Positions 1-7,441 of a stretch of 10,598 bases of DNA are shown here, in pieces. Below the pieces are notes generated by a model. That model did no database searches. It had not been told where the DNA came from and saw only the letters and a program-made list of their open reading frames with translations. The translations under genes were made by a program, and so were the position numbers. The stretch's first letter is position 1, and each line of letters starts with the position of its first letter. Source of the stretch: Chitinophagaceae bacterium (GTDB lineage: Bacteria > Bacteroidota > Bacteroidia > Chitinophagales > Chitinophagaceae); NCBI GenBank assembly GCA_947463105.1, contig CANHSD010000092.1:1-10598 (forward strand), in the 5' to 3' direction.

Positions 1-579
1 AGCAAAATTCCTTTCATATCCATCTACAAGGGTATTGATTCCACCTCCATCGTTGAAAGAAGAGGTACCCCTGATCAGCAGGGTGGGATCTTCAAATCCA
101 GGCTCTGCATCACTTTGAGAGACAAACAAACCTGATAACTTTCCTGCAACCGTATTTCTCAGGTTGATAAAGGGATTTTTCAAAAGGTCTTCTTCTCCAA
201 TTGTTGCAACAGATCCTGTCATCAATAATTTCTTTTTGGAATAAAACATCATGTTGACATTCTTATTCCACTCATTTACGACAGAGAGCTTAACCTCTAT
301 TTTATTCCTGTCTGTTACGATATATTCCTGTGCCTCATACCCCATGGCAGTTACAACGAGCGTATCGCCATTGGTGATGCCATCAAGACTGAAAATTCCG
401 AACCTGTTCGTTGTGATATCCTTGTTCAGAAACTTAGACTTGACGTTTGCTGTTTTCAATTGCTTACCATACTTGTCAGTAACAAGCCCTCCAATTGTAC
501 CCTTATTTTCTTTTTGCGAAAATGCTGCAACAGATGATGTCAGCATGACCAGCAGAAAGAATTTGAATTTAGTATTCAT
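1..579 (-). CDS. SusC/RagA-type TonB-dependent transporter, N-terminal part (second copy, divergent)
   Basis: This is the first 193 codons of an outer-membrane glycan transporter; the frame stays open to base 1, so the barrel lies outside the window. Residues 1-21 form a signal peptide (lysines, then FFLLVML, cleavage near AFS-Q). Residues about 26-103 resemble the carboxypeptidase-regulatory-like domain (GxVTDKYGKQL, TNRFGIFSL, VVTAMGYE). The start of the plug follows: MTGSVATI at 120-127, the NTVAGKLSGLFV segment at 142-153, then EPG, LLIRGTSSF and LVDGYER. The usual TonB-box-like stretch before the TGS motif (VVVGYGTQ type) is replaced by VNMMFYS at 108-114. Its ATG lies 26 bases after the susD stop, so it is probably co-transcribed with the first SusC/SusD pair. 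A second SusD gene is expected next but cannot be seen. The family call is firm; the substrate is unknown. Confidence 0.9.
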   Translation of the reverse strand, partial: MNTKFKFFLLVMLTSSVAAFSQKENKGTIGGLVTDKYGKQLKTANVKSKFLNKDITTNRFGIFSLDGITNGDTLVVTAMGYEAQEYIVTDRNKIEVKLSVVNEWNKNVNMMFYSKKKLLMTGSVATIGEEDLLKNPFINLRNTVAGKLSGLFVSQSDAEPGFEDPTLLIRGTSSFNDGGGINTLVDGYERNFA

Positions 580-605
580 AAATTTTTCAATTACTTATTT
601 ATGGA

Positions 606-2300
606 TTAGTATCCAGGATTTTGAACCAGTTTTCCTTTGCTCTTGTCAATCTCAGCTTGTGGGATTGGATAGAGATCCCAGTGGGGCAAGTACTTTCTTA
701 CCTGGAAGGCATACCGCGGAAATGAATATTTCTTGGTTGCATCATCATACAAAACCCTGAATCCCCACATGTTGCCAGCAAAATCTTTTGCTGCTGTTCT
801 CCACCTGCGTGCATCGAAATTCCTGTGTTCTTCAAAAGCCAGTTCAACATCACGCTCATTTCTGATGCGCTTCACAAGTGAGTCTTTGCTGATGGTGATG
901 GCAATGGCAGGCATGGCTACCCCAACCCTGGCCCTGACTGTATTCACCGCTGCAAAGGCTGCAGCCTGTGTGGTTGTATTTGCTTCAGTCAATGCTTCAG
1001 CATAGTTGAGATAAAGTTCTGCCAACCTGATCAAAGGCCAGTTCCTGTTGGCTGCAGCGCCTGGATCCATGAATTTTTTGAACACCATGCCTGTCCAGCT
1101 TCCATCCGATTGCTTGTTGCTATACGTAGACCTGCTGTCAGCACCACCGGGGCCCCACCATGGCGCATAATTAAATCCTCTGAAAAGCTCACCAGCCTGA
1201 ATGACTGAAAGACCCAAACGGGGATCCCTGTTCAGATAAGGATTCGCTGGGTCATAACCTGAACCGGCATCATAGATGGCCTTCCCCGTTGTTCTCATTT
1301 CATACTTGTCAATATGGTTGAGTGTTGGATTCGTTCCGCCATAAGCAAGAGATGGCATACCCTCATAGGTATCCAATGAGCAACCGCAGTTTTGGAATAC
1401 AAACCAAATGATCTCGGAAGCACTTCTGGAAGCAGAAGTAAACAATGTCTGATAGTTGTTGAACAATGCAGCGCCGTATTTGGTTGCCGTATCAATTGCC
1501 TGCTTGTTCGCCAATGCTGCATCCTGCCACCTGGCAGTAAGCTTAGCAGGATTGTGCAATGGACTTGCGTAATAAAGCAGCAGCCTTCCTTTCAGCGCAA
1601 CACTGATGGCCCTGTTCATCCGTCCAACGGTAGCCGCACTTCCAGGAGTGGGAGGTGGCAGGTATTTTGTGACCGTATCCAACTCATTTTTGATGAACTG
1701 CACTGTTTCATCCACCGTTTTTCTTGGCTGATTGTATTCATCGGTATTGCCAGACAACACCCCCACTGTACTCATAACATTGGTAACCAATGGAACTCCA
1801 CCATATCTTTTGAACAATTCAAAATAGTAAAATGCACGAAGGCCTCTGGCTTCCATTTTGGTTCGTAATATGGTTGCCGCATCAATATCCGTAACTTTGT
1901 CTATGTTCTCCAGGTACATGTTGCAACGGCGAATTCCCTGATACGAAACATTCCAAACATCATCAGGATTATAGTACTGGTTGAATGTACCATTGGTCAC
2001 ATTCCAACTGCCCGTCCATATAAAACTATTGGTTGCCTCATCAGTATAGGCAGCAAGGTAAGAAGTTCCGGACCTGTTTGACCCCACACGAATATTGAAT
2101 CCGCTGTAGTTTTGCAGGTAGCCATATGCTGCACCGAGTACTTTTTCTGCCTCAACCCAGGTTTTAAAAACAGCATCCTGTGTAAAAGCTGATGACACTG
2201 AAAAGTCTGGAGCCAGAAAATCTTTCTTACAGGATGCATTAAGCAAGATGATGCCCATCAAGCCAATAAACACTTTTTTATAATTAAACATGTATTTCAT
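606..2300 (-). CDS. susD-like: SusD/RagB family outer-membrane nutrient-binding lipoprotein
   Basis: SusD-type proteins are surface lipoproteins that sit as a lid on a SusC transporter, bind oligosaccharides and pass them to the channel. I start at the ATG at 2300 (564 residues) because it gives a proper lipoprotein signal: MKYMFNYKK, a hydrophobic core, then the lipobox ending NASC with Cys24. The following KKD is the acidic/lysine pattern that marks surface export of Bacteroidota lipoproteins. A second ATG three codons in (2291) is also possible. Family landmarks are RGLRAFYYFELFKRYGGVPLV near 152-172, RLAELYLNYAEALTEAN at 425-441, the RNERDVELAFEEHRNFDARRW segment at 480-500, and the closing YPIPQAEIDKSKG and NPGY. 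Length is usual for the family. It begins 13 bases after the susC stop, so the two are an operon pair. The in-frame extension to 2396 overlaps susC and has no signal peptide. Confidence 0.96.
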   Translation of the reverse strand: MKYMFNYKKVFIGLMGIILLNASCKKDFLAPDFSVSSAFTQDAVFKTWVEAEKVLGAAYGYLQNYSGFNIRVGSNRSGTSYLAAYTDEATNSFIWTGSWNVTNGTFNQYYNPDDVWNVSYQGIRRCNMYLENIDKVTDIDAATILRTKMEARGLRAFYYFELFKRYGGVPLVTNVMSTVGVLSGNTDEYNQPRKTVDETVQFIKNELDTVTKYLPPPTPGSAATVGRMNRAISVALKGRLLLYYASPLHNPAKLTARWQDAALANKQAIDTATKYGAALFNNYQTLFTSASRSASEIIWFVFQNCGCSLDTYEGMPSLAYGGTNPTLNHIDKYEMRTTGKAIYDAGSGYDPANPYLNRDPRLGLSVIQAGELFRGFNYAPWWGPGGADSRSTYSNKQSDGSWTGMVFKKFMDPGAAANRNWPLIRLAELYLNYAEALTEANTTTQAAAFAAVNTVRARVGVAMPAIAITISKDSLVKRIRNERDVELAFEEHRNFDARRWRTAAKDFAGNMWGFRVLYDDATKKYSFPRYAFQVRKYLPHWDLYPIPQAEIDKSKGKLVQNPGY

Positions 2301-2313
2301 TTTATTATAGTGT

Positions 2314-5300
2314 TTAGAAGGTTGTATAAATAGTGAAATTGTATGTCTGCAATTGAGGATACACATTGCCCGCAGAAGTCCTGATTTCAGGATCAAACCA
2401 TTTGAAATCGGACCATGTGTAGATATTGGCTGCAGTCAGTGATAACCGCAATGCATCAACCCCTAAACGCTGAACAATTGTTTTTGAGAAATTATAGCTC
2501 AAGGCAACATTTTTCAACCTGATATATGAGGCATCCCTTACCCAGAAGGTTGAGTTTTGGAAATTATTCAAGGCTGTTGATGAAGATTGTGTCAACCTGG
2601 GATATGTTGCAGTAGCGGCTGTTGCAGGTGTCCAGCGACCCATATGGTGATTCGCTACTTTGGCACTGTTGTAGAATTCCCATCCACCCTGAGATGAAAC
2701 CAGCAGACTCGTATTGCTTACGCCCTGGAACATGACATCCAGTTCAAAGTTCTTGTATGAAATTCCATTGGTGATGGCATAGGTGATTTCAGGAAGATCC
2801 GGATTGCCGATATTGCCTTGGTCAAATTGATCAATCTTACCGTCGCCATTCAAATCCTTGTACTTGATATCGCCGGGAACGATCACCCCAAAAATGGATT
2901 GATCTGCCCATTTGCTGATCTCTTCTTTTGAATTGAAAAATCCTTCTGCGATATAGCCAAACTTCTCACCGAAGCGCTTGCCAGTCCTTTCCATCCAGGG
3001 GTATCGCCTTTGAGGTTCTGTCTGGTATAGGATTTTGTTGCGGGCATAATTGTAATTGCCTCCAATGTCAAAAGCAAAATCTTTGGACAGGCGTTTGCTG
3101 TATTTCAGTTCCAACTCATATCCTTTGTTCTCCATCTTTCCAACGTTAACAGGAGGCGTATTGGCTTGACCTATCAATGTTGGTACGTCTTGCCTGATCA
3201 GGAGGATATTGTCCCTCTTTTCATAGAAAACATCAAAATTTACACTGAGGGATTTGTTCAGGAACATGGACTCTATGCCAAGGTTGTGCTTCCAAGCTGT
3301 TTCCCAGGTTACATTTGGATTACCCAGGTTCAACTCAAATGAACCGCCGAGGGCATTGGCAGCACCTGAACCAAAGTTGTACCCTGTTGCAGCACCCCAA
3401 GTATCAGGGAGGTACAAATAGCGCCTACCGCCGATATTTGCATTGCCTACTTTACCGCTGGACAACCTGAGTTTCAAATAACTGATCCAAGGAGCTTTCT
3501 TTTCCATCCAAGCCTCTTCGGTAACCAGCCATCCTGCAGAAAAGGCAGGAAAGAATCCCATCCTGCTTCCCTTGGCAAAATTCTCAGTGCCATTGTATCC
3601 TATGTTGGCTTCTGCCAGGTATTTCCCTTTATAGGCATAGGTTGAACGGCCAGCGTAACCCAGCTTGGAGAATGGGAAACTGCTACCGCCTCTTGTTCTG
3701 TCTGCAAAAAACAAGGCCAATCCAGTAAACTCATGCTTGCCTGCAAAAGCCCTTTTGTAATCAAATGCACTCTCAACATACGTATGCTTCGTTGAGAAGG
3801 TGCTCACCCATGTAAAAGCCAATGCACTTTCAGCTCCTCTGGCTGTGTATATCGGACGGCCACCCGTGTTGAGTGAATAATCAAAAGCCTGGTATGTTTT
3901 TGACCTTCTCTCAGCATATTCGAAATAAGTATCGTACACAAACTTGGTGCGAAATGAAAGACCTGGGGTAATCATGTCCAACTTTTGCTTCAAGTCCATG
4001 TTGGCTTCGATATCCGTACGGAAATTGTTGGTAAAGCCTTTTCTCGCTATATCACCAACAAGGTTGGAATTGCCATAGAATGCACCAAGGGTACCATTGG
4101 GATTGTACACAGGTGCATGATTGGGCGCCCACCTTGCCATGTTCCACCAGAGCAAACTGGTGGCACCGCTACCATAATCCAATCCGTCAGAAGGCACCAC
4201 CTGCTTGGCATGCTTTGCCGAAAGAGACATGGAAAAGATGGTGTTCTTGGTCAGTGAATAATCGATATTGCTCCTGAAATTGAAACGCTGGTATTTGGTA
4301 TTGGTGTTGTAGCCGGCAAATTTGGTCAATTCAGGTCTCAACAATCCCTCCTGATCAAGAAAAGTACCGGTAAGGAAATACTTCAACTGGGAAGTACCGC
4401 CCCTCACGGTTACGTTGGCCTGTAACTGCGGTGCAGAAGGCCTCAACAAAGTATCATACCAGTTGACATCAGGAAACAGATAGGGGTCCGAACCGTCTTT
4501 GTATTTTTGAAGTGCAGTGGCATTGTAAGGCATGAAATTGGGATCGCCCCCATCGTTCAAGTAAGCCTCGTTGAACAACGTTGCATAATCGTAGGACTGA
4601 AGGTATTGGGGAAGCCTTGTAGGCCTTTGCATGGTTCGGTCTATCGAAACTGTCACCTTGGGTGCACTCAAAATACCTCGCTTTGTGGTGATAATGATTA
4701 CACCATTTGCACCCCTCACACCAAAAACAGCTGTTGCAGATGCATCTTTCAGGATGGAAATATTGTCCACCTCATTGAAGTCGACTTCATTGAACCTTCT
4801 CTCAACCCCATCAACTAAAATCAATGGTGTCTGACCTGAAGTATTGAATGTACCATACCCCCTGATCAGCAACAACGAGGCATCGCCACCTGGCAAGCCA
4901 GACCTTTGTTGGGTAATCAACCCTGGAAGACGGCCAGCAAGGGCATTGACAACGTTGGCAGTTGGCGTATTCTTCAAATCAGCCTGGCTGACAGAAACGA
5001 TAGCACCTGTTTGCGAAGCTTTTTTCTGGGTTCCGAATCCTACAACGATGACCTCACCCAATTCTGTATTTTTTGAAACCAGGTTTATCTCTGTGATATT
5101 GGCTGTATTTACCGTAATGGTCCTGCGCTGGTAGCCGGTAAAAGTGACTTCCAGACTGGCTGGCAAGGATGCCACACTGACGGTAAACATCCCGGAGGAA
5201 TTGGTGAATGTCCCTTTTTGGGACTTTACATCTACAATACTTGCTTCTTCGAGGGGTTTCCCATTGTCCCCTTTTACAATTCCCTTGATTTGCACCTGGG

Positions 5301-5355
5301 CCAATGCCAGGCTGGAAATGAAAAGGAGGCTGAGAAAAACAACTGTTTTTTTCAT
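2314..5355 (-). CDS. susC-like: SusC/RagA family TonB-dependent outer-membrane transporter
   Basis: This 1013-residue protein is a full-length SusC-type transporter, which imports oligosaccharides across the outer membrane using TonB energy together with its SusD partner. Residues 1-19 are a signal peptide (cleavage LALA-Q). Residues about 21-97 are the carboxypeptidase-regulatory-like domain (IKGIVKGDNGKPLEEASI, GMFTVSV, FTGYQRRTI). The TonB-box-like EVIVVGFGTQKK is at 101-112, and the plug follows with TGAIVSVS, ANVVNALAGRLPGL, SGLPGG and LLIRGYGTF. The SusC signature LILVDGVERRFNEVDFNEVD leads into ILKDASATAVFGVRGANGVI and ITTKRG near 178-227. The remainder is the beta-barrel with the typical DLNGDGKIDQFDQGNIGNP segment and an aromatic C-terminal strand ending FTIYTTF. 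All landmarks are intact. The gene heads the transporter part of the locus after a 274-base gap and is followed closely by susD. Substrate specificity cannot be read from the sequence. Confidence 0.97.
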   Translation of the reverse strand: MKKTVVFLSLLFISSLALAQVQIKGIVKGDNGKPLEEASIVDVKSQKGTFTNSSGMFTVSVASLPASLEVTFTGYQRRTITVNTANITEINLVSKNTELGEVIVVGFGTQKKASQTGAIVSVSQADLKNTPTANVVNALAGRLPGLITQQRSGLPGGDASLLLIRGYGTFNTSGQTPLILVDGVERRFNEVDFNEVDNISILKDASATAVFGVRGANGVIIITTKRGILSAPKVTVSIDRTMQRPTRLPQYLQSYDYATLFNEAYLNDGGDPNFMPYNATALQKYKDGSDPYLFPDVNWYDTLLRPSAPQLQANVTVRGGTSQLKYFLTGTFLDQEGLLRPELTKFAGYNTNTKYQRFNFRSNIDYSLTKNTIFSMSLSAKHAKQVVPSDGLDYGSGATSLLWWNMARWAPNHAPVYNPNGTLGAFYGNSNLVGDIARKGFTNNFRTDIEANMDLKQKLDMITPGLSFRTKFVYDTYFEYAERRSKTYQAFDYSLNTGGRPIYTARGAESALAFTWVSTFSTKHTYVESAFDYKRAFAGKHEFTGLALFFADRTRGGSSFPFSKLGYAGRSTYAYKGKYLAEANIGYNGTENFAKGSRMGFFPAFSAGWLVTEEAWMEKKAPWISYLKLRLSSGKVGNANIGGRRYLYLPDTWGAATGYNFGSGAANALGGSFELNLGNPNVTWETAWKHNLGIESMFLNKSLSVNFDVFYEKRDNILLIRQDVPTLIGQANTPPVNVGKMENKGYELELKYSKRLSKDFAFDIGGNYNYARNKILYQTEPQRRYPWMERTGKRFGEKFGYIAEGFFNSKEEISKWADQSIFGVIVPGDIKYKDLNGDGKIDQFDQGNIGNPDLPEITYAITNGISYKNFELDVMFQGVSNTSLLVSSQGGWEFYNSAKVANHHMGRWTPATAATATYPRLTQSSSTALNNFQNSTFWVRDASYIRLKNVALSYNFSKTIVQRLGVDALRLSLTAANIYTWSDFKWFDPEIRTSAGNVYPQLQTYNFTIYTTF

Positions 5356-5629
5356 TTTGATGAACGAAAGTTTTGGTTTGCTAAAGCGGTTAATTGGTTA
5401 TCTAGGACATCTGCTTGTGAGATCAAACAATCAAATTAAACTGCCCTGACGAAAGTTGTTGCGGTTAAATGCATGTGATTGTTGGTTTAATTAAAGGATG
5501 TTAAAGATTTGTGAAAGATAATAAAAAAAATAAATGTGTCTATCAAAAAAATTTAATCCCAAATCGGTTTTAACAAAAAAATTATGTTGAAAAAAGGTGC
5601 CCTCATACTGAAATTAGTTGACTAAAAAA
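5356..5629 (-). promoter_or_regulatory. AT-rich leader between the enzyme genes and susC
   Basis: This 274-base stretch is the only sizeable non-coding gap in the window and carries no credible ORF. It is rich in A and T runs, mainly at 5521-5580. A gap this size directly upstream of susC, where all other junctions are 2-26 bases, suggests a promoter and 5' leader for the transporter genes. The best match I find to the Bacteroidota promoter pattern (TTTG, then TAnnTTTG) on the minus strand is TTTG at 5547-5544 and TATCTTTC at 5520-5513. That has one mismatch and a gap of 23 bases, wider than usual, so it is only a candidate. I see no convincing stem-loop terminator after the stop at 5630, so read-through from the upstream genes is possible. 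Confidence 0.45.
5364..5471 (-). repeat. Imperfect two-part direct repeat in the susC leader
   Basis: Read on the minus strand, two blocks occur twice in the same order. The first copy has CATTTAACCGC (5471-5461), three bases, then AACTTTCGT (5457-5449). The second has CAATTAACCGC (5396-5386), thirteen bases, then AACTTTCGT (5372-5364). The left blocks differ at one of eleven bases and the right blocks are identical over nine. The copies are 75 bases apart at the left block and 85 at the right. The second copy ends eight bases before the susC ATG. It could be a regulator-binding site or a leader RNA element, or it may be a decayed tandem duplication. The match is seen directly; a function is inference. 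Confidence 0.5.
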
Positions 5630-7426
5630 TCATTTAAACTCTAGGGATTCCCAATGTCCCGAGTAATATGCTTTGTCTACCACTTTTACCAATGCATGGT
5701 TCCCTTTCACAAAGGCCTGATGCCGTATATCCTGATAGAGGTAAAATCCCAGCCAATATCCATAATCATATTTTTGCTGGAGTGAAAGGGGGCGTTTGTA
5801 AAAACTATACCAGGAGGTATTGATATTAAAATTTTGGGCAACCAGCAAGGCCTCGTTGGCCCTCTTCCAGTTCCCATCTGCGGCTGCCTCAAACAATTTA
5901 GTATATCCATCATAACTGGCCGTATCGGTATGGAAGAGGCTTACCCGGTCGTCCAATCCAAGTTCCAACAATGACACCCTTTGCTCAAATTGTTGGTCCC
6001 CATCCAAATCGTATTCAACACAATCAAAGAACCCATTTCCGTTGGCATCGGAATATTTCACAGTAGCAAAAGACTTTGGCTCCCTTTGTAATCTTTCTCT
6101 TCCCCAGCGTTCATAATTTCCTCCAAATCCCTGGTATGAATATGCAAGCTGGTCTATTCGCCAGGCACCCCACTCAGCTCCATACAAATGTATTTTTCCA
6201 TCAAACCCACCAATGTACAATTTTCCCTTGCCACTGTTGTCCATGTCAAATTCGCCACGATCCCCTGCAGCATCTGCCTGTTTATTGTTATCCAATCCTC
6301 CCTTTTCCATACCAATCTTAAAAAGATCTTTGGGCTCATAAAATTCAACCCGCTCCCAGCGGTTGCAGTCATCATCTTCGTCAAATACCAGGCGGCATTC
6401 CTGCCAATCACCCCTCTTAAAAATCAAGGGATAAGCGGTGTCTCGTGCAGGATAATACAAACGATCGAGTTCTCGCCACCGCTGATCAAACAACAAATGA
6501 TTGGCGTCAGACAATCCTTTCCAATGCTTCAGTTGATGTTCCTGGTCACTATAGTCGAAGCCTTTCCCCTTGAAAAGAAGACTCATGTCAAAATCAAACT
6601 CATTGCCTGGTGCATTATCGTGATCAAGATCCCAGGTAAGTGCAGCATAGTCAATCTTTTTGGTAAACAACACATCAATCTCCTTATCCTGTTGATCAAA
6701 ACCATTTTTTGAACTGTCTGATTTGTCCCTGAAAACCGGAGTATCTACCAACCTGATCGCCCAATCAGTCAAGCCATCCTTGTTGGTGTCATAAAAAATA
6801 AAAGGATTCTCCCAATTGTAGCTTAGGTTTCCAATGCGGAAACTTGAAGCGTGCATTTTGAGAAAAGTTGAATTGCCTGAATAGTCTTTGAAGAAATTCG
6901 ACTGGCCCGTGTGCTCCCATGCCTGCATCATGATCTTGTTCCAATCAATATAATGCATGATTTCATCATGGTCATCATCCAATACATACATATAGTCAGC
7001 TCCCCAGTCATAATAATTGCGAACCTTGGTTCCGGCATTGCTGACAACCAGTTGTATGTCGGCCTTGCCATCGAGATTTGTATCGCACCAGTCAATGCTT
7101 AAATCCCATGGACCAGCAAATATTCCATCCCTGTTTTTATCGATGAGCAGACAATCGCTATCGGTATCACCTTCGGTTTGATGTTGCTGCATGTCATCAT
7201 CATCATCAATCCAAGCGATAGGAATACTGTCATTGATCATCGCTTTCAATATATCCGGGTCACCATCCTTATCCAAATCAATGTGTTCAATTTTGGATAC
7301 TGCAGGCACCATGCGAAATGGGAGAAGTTGCGTGTTCCTGTTCCAGTACTGCGCCATTGATGGTGCGCTTGAAAAACTGCTGATGAAAAGCAAAAACACC
7401 AATACTTTATTTCCTGATTTATGCAT
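5630..7426 (-). CDS. Secreted protein with multiple Asp-rich calcium-binding-like loops, function unknown
   Basis: I do not recognise this 598-residue protein. Residues 1-25 form a signal peptide with cleavage near SMA-Q and no lipobox, so it should be periplasmic or secreted. At least six loops resemble the DxDxDG calcium-binding pattern of EF-hand, dockerin and FG-GAP/VCBS-type repeats: DLDKDGDPD (50-58), DKNRDG (96-101), DTNLDGKAD (115-123), DTNKDGLTD (213-221), DANGNGFFD (460-468) and DLDGD (473-477). Less regular acidic stretches occur at 74-78, 150-154, 266-270 and 349-353. Many loops are followed by short hydrophobic strands, which suggests a repeated beta-rich fold such as a propeller. 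The region between about 285 and 450 is rich in Trp, Tyr and Arg (for example YIGGFDGKIHLYGAEWGAW), as in glycan-binding surfaces. It starts 15 bases after the lyase stop, so it belongs to the enzyme operon. It could be a calcium-dependent glycan-binding protein or an undescribed carbohydrate-active enzyme; neither is shown. Confidence 0.85.
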   Translation of the reverse strand: MHKSGNKVLVFLLFISSFSSAPSMAQYWNRNTQLLPFRMVPAVSKIEHIDLDKDGDPDILKAMINDSIPIAWIDDDDDMQQHQTEGDTDSDCLLIDKNRDGIFAGPWDLSIDWCDTNLDGKADIQLVVSNAGTKVRNYYDWGADYMYVLDDDHDEIMHYIDWNKIMMQAWEHTGQSNFFKDYSGNSTFLKMHASSFRIGNLSYNWENPFIFYDTNKDGLTDWAIRLVDTPVFRDKSDSSKNGFDQQDKEIDVLFTKKIDYAALTWDLDHDNAPGNEFDFDMSLLFKGKGFDYSDQEHQLKHWKGLSDANHLLFDQRWRELDRLYYPARDTAYPLIFKRGDWQECRLVFDEDDDCNRWERVEFYEPKDLFKIGMEKGGLDNNKQADAAGDRGEFDMDNSGKGKLYIGGFDGKIHLYGAEWGAWRIDQLAYSYQGFGGNYERWGRERLQREPKSFATVKYSDANGNGFFDCVEYDLDGDQQFEQRVSLLELGLDDRVSLFHTDTASYDGYTKLFEAAADGNWKRANEALLVAQNFNINTSWYSFYKRPLSLQQKYDYGYWLGFYLYQDIRHQAFVKGNHALVKVVDKAYYSGHWESLEFK

Positions 7427-7441
7427 GATAAAGCAAAATAC

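Noticed and set aside
251..760. Plus-strand ORF of 169 codons spanning the second susC and susD ends.
   Set aside because: It crosses two real minus-strand genes and their junction, and its translation has no domain features.
2301..2396. N-terminal extension of the SusD-type protein to an ATG at 2396.
   Set aside because: It overlaps the end of susC and puts a non-signal sequence ahead of a clear lipoprotein signal that begins at 2300.
5486..5495. Palindrome TTTAATTAAA in the susC leader as an operator.
   Set aside because: A ten-base A/T palindrome is expected by chance in such AT-rich DNA, and nothing else supports it.
5601..5629. T-rich stretch after the stop at 5630 as an intrinsic terminator.
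   Set aside because: No GC-rich inverted repeat precedes the T run on the minus strand.
6188..6712. Plus-strand ORF of 174 codons opposite the calcium-loop gene.
   Set aside because: It lies wholly antisense to a well-supported gene and shows no recognisable domain; it looks like a frame shadow.
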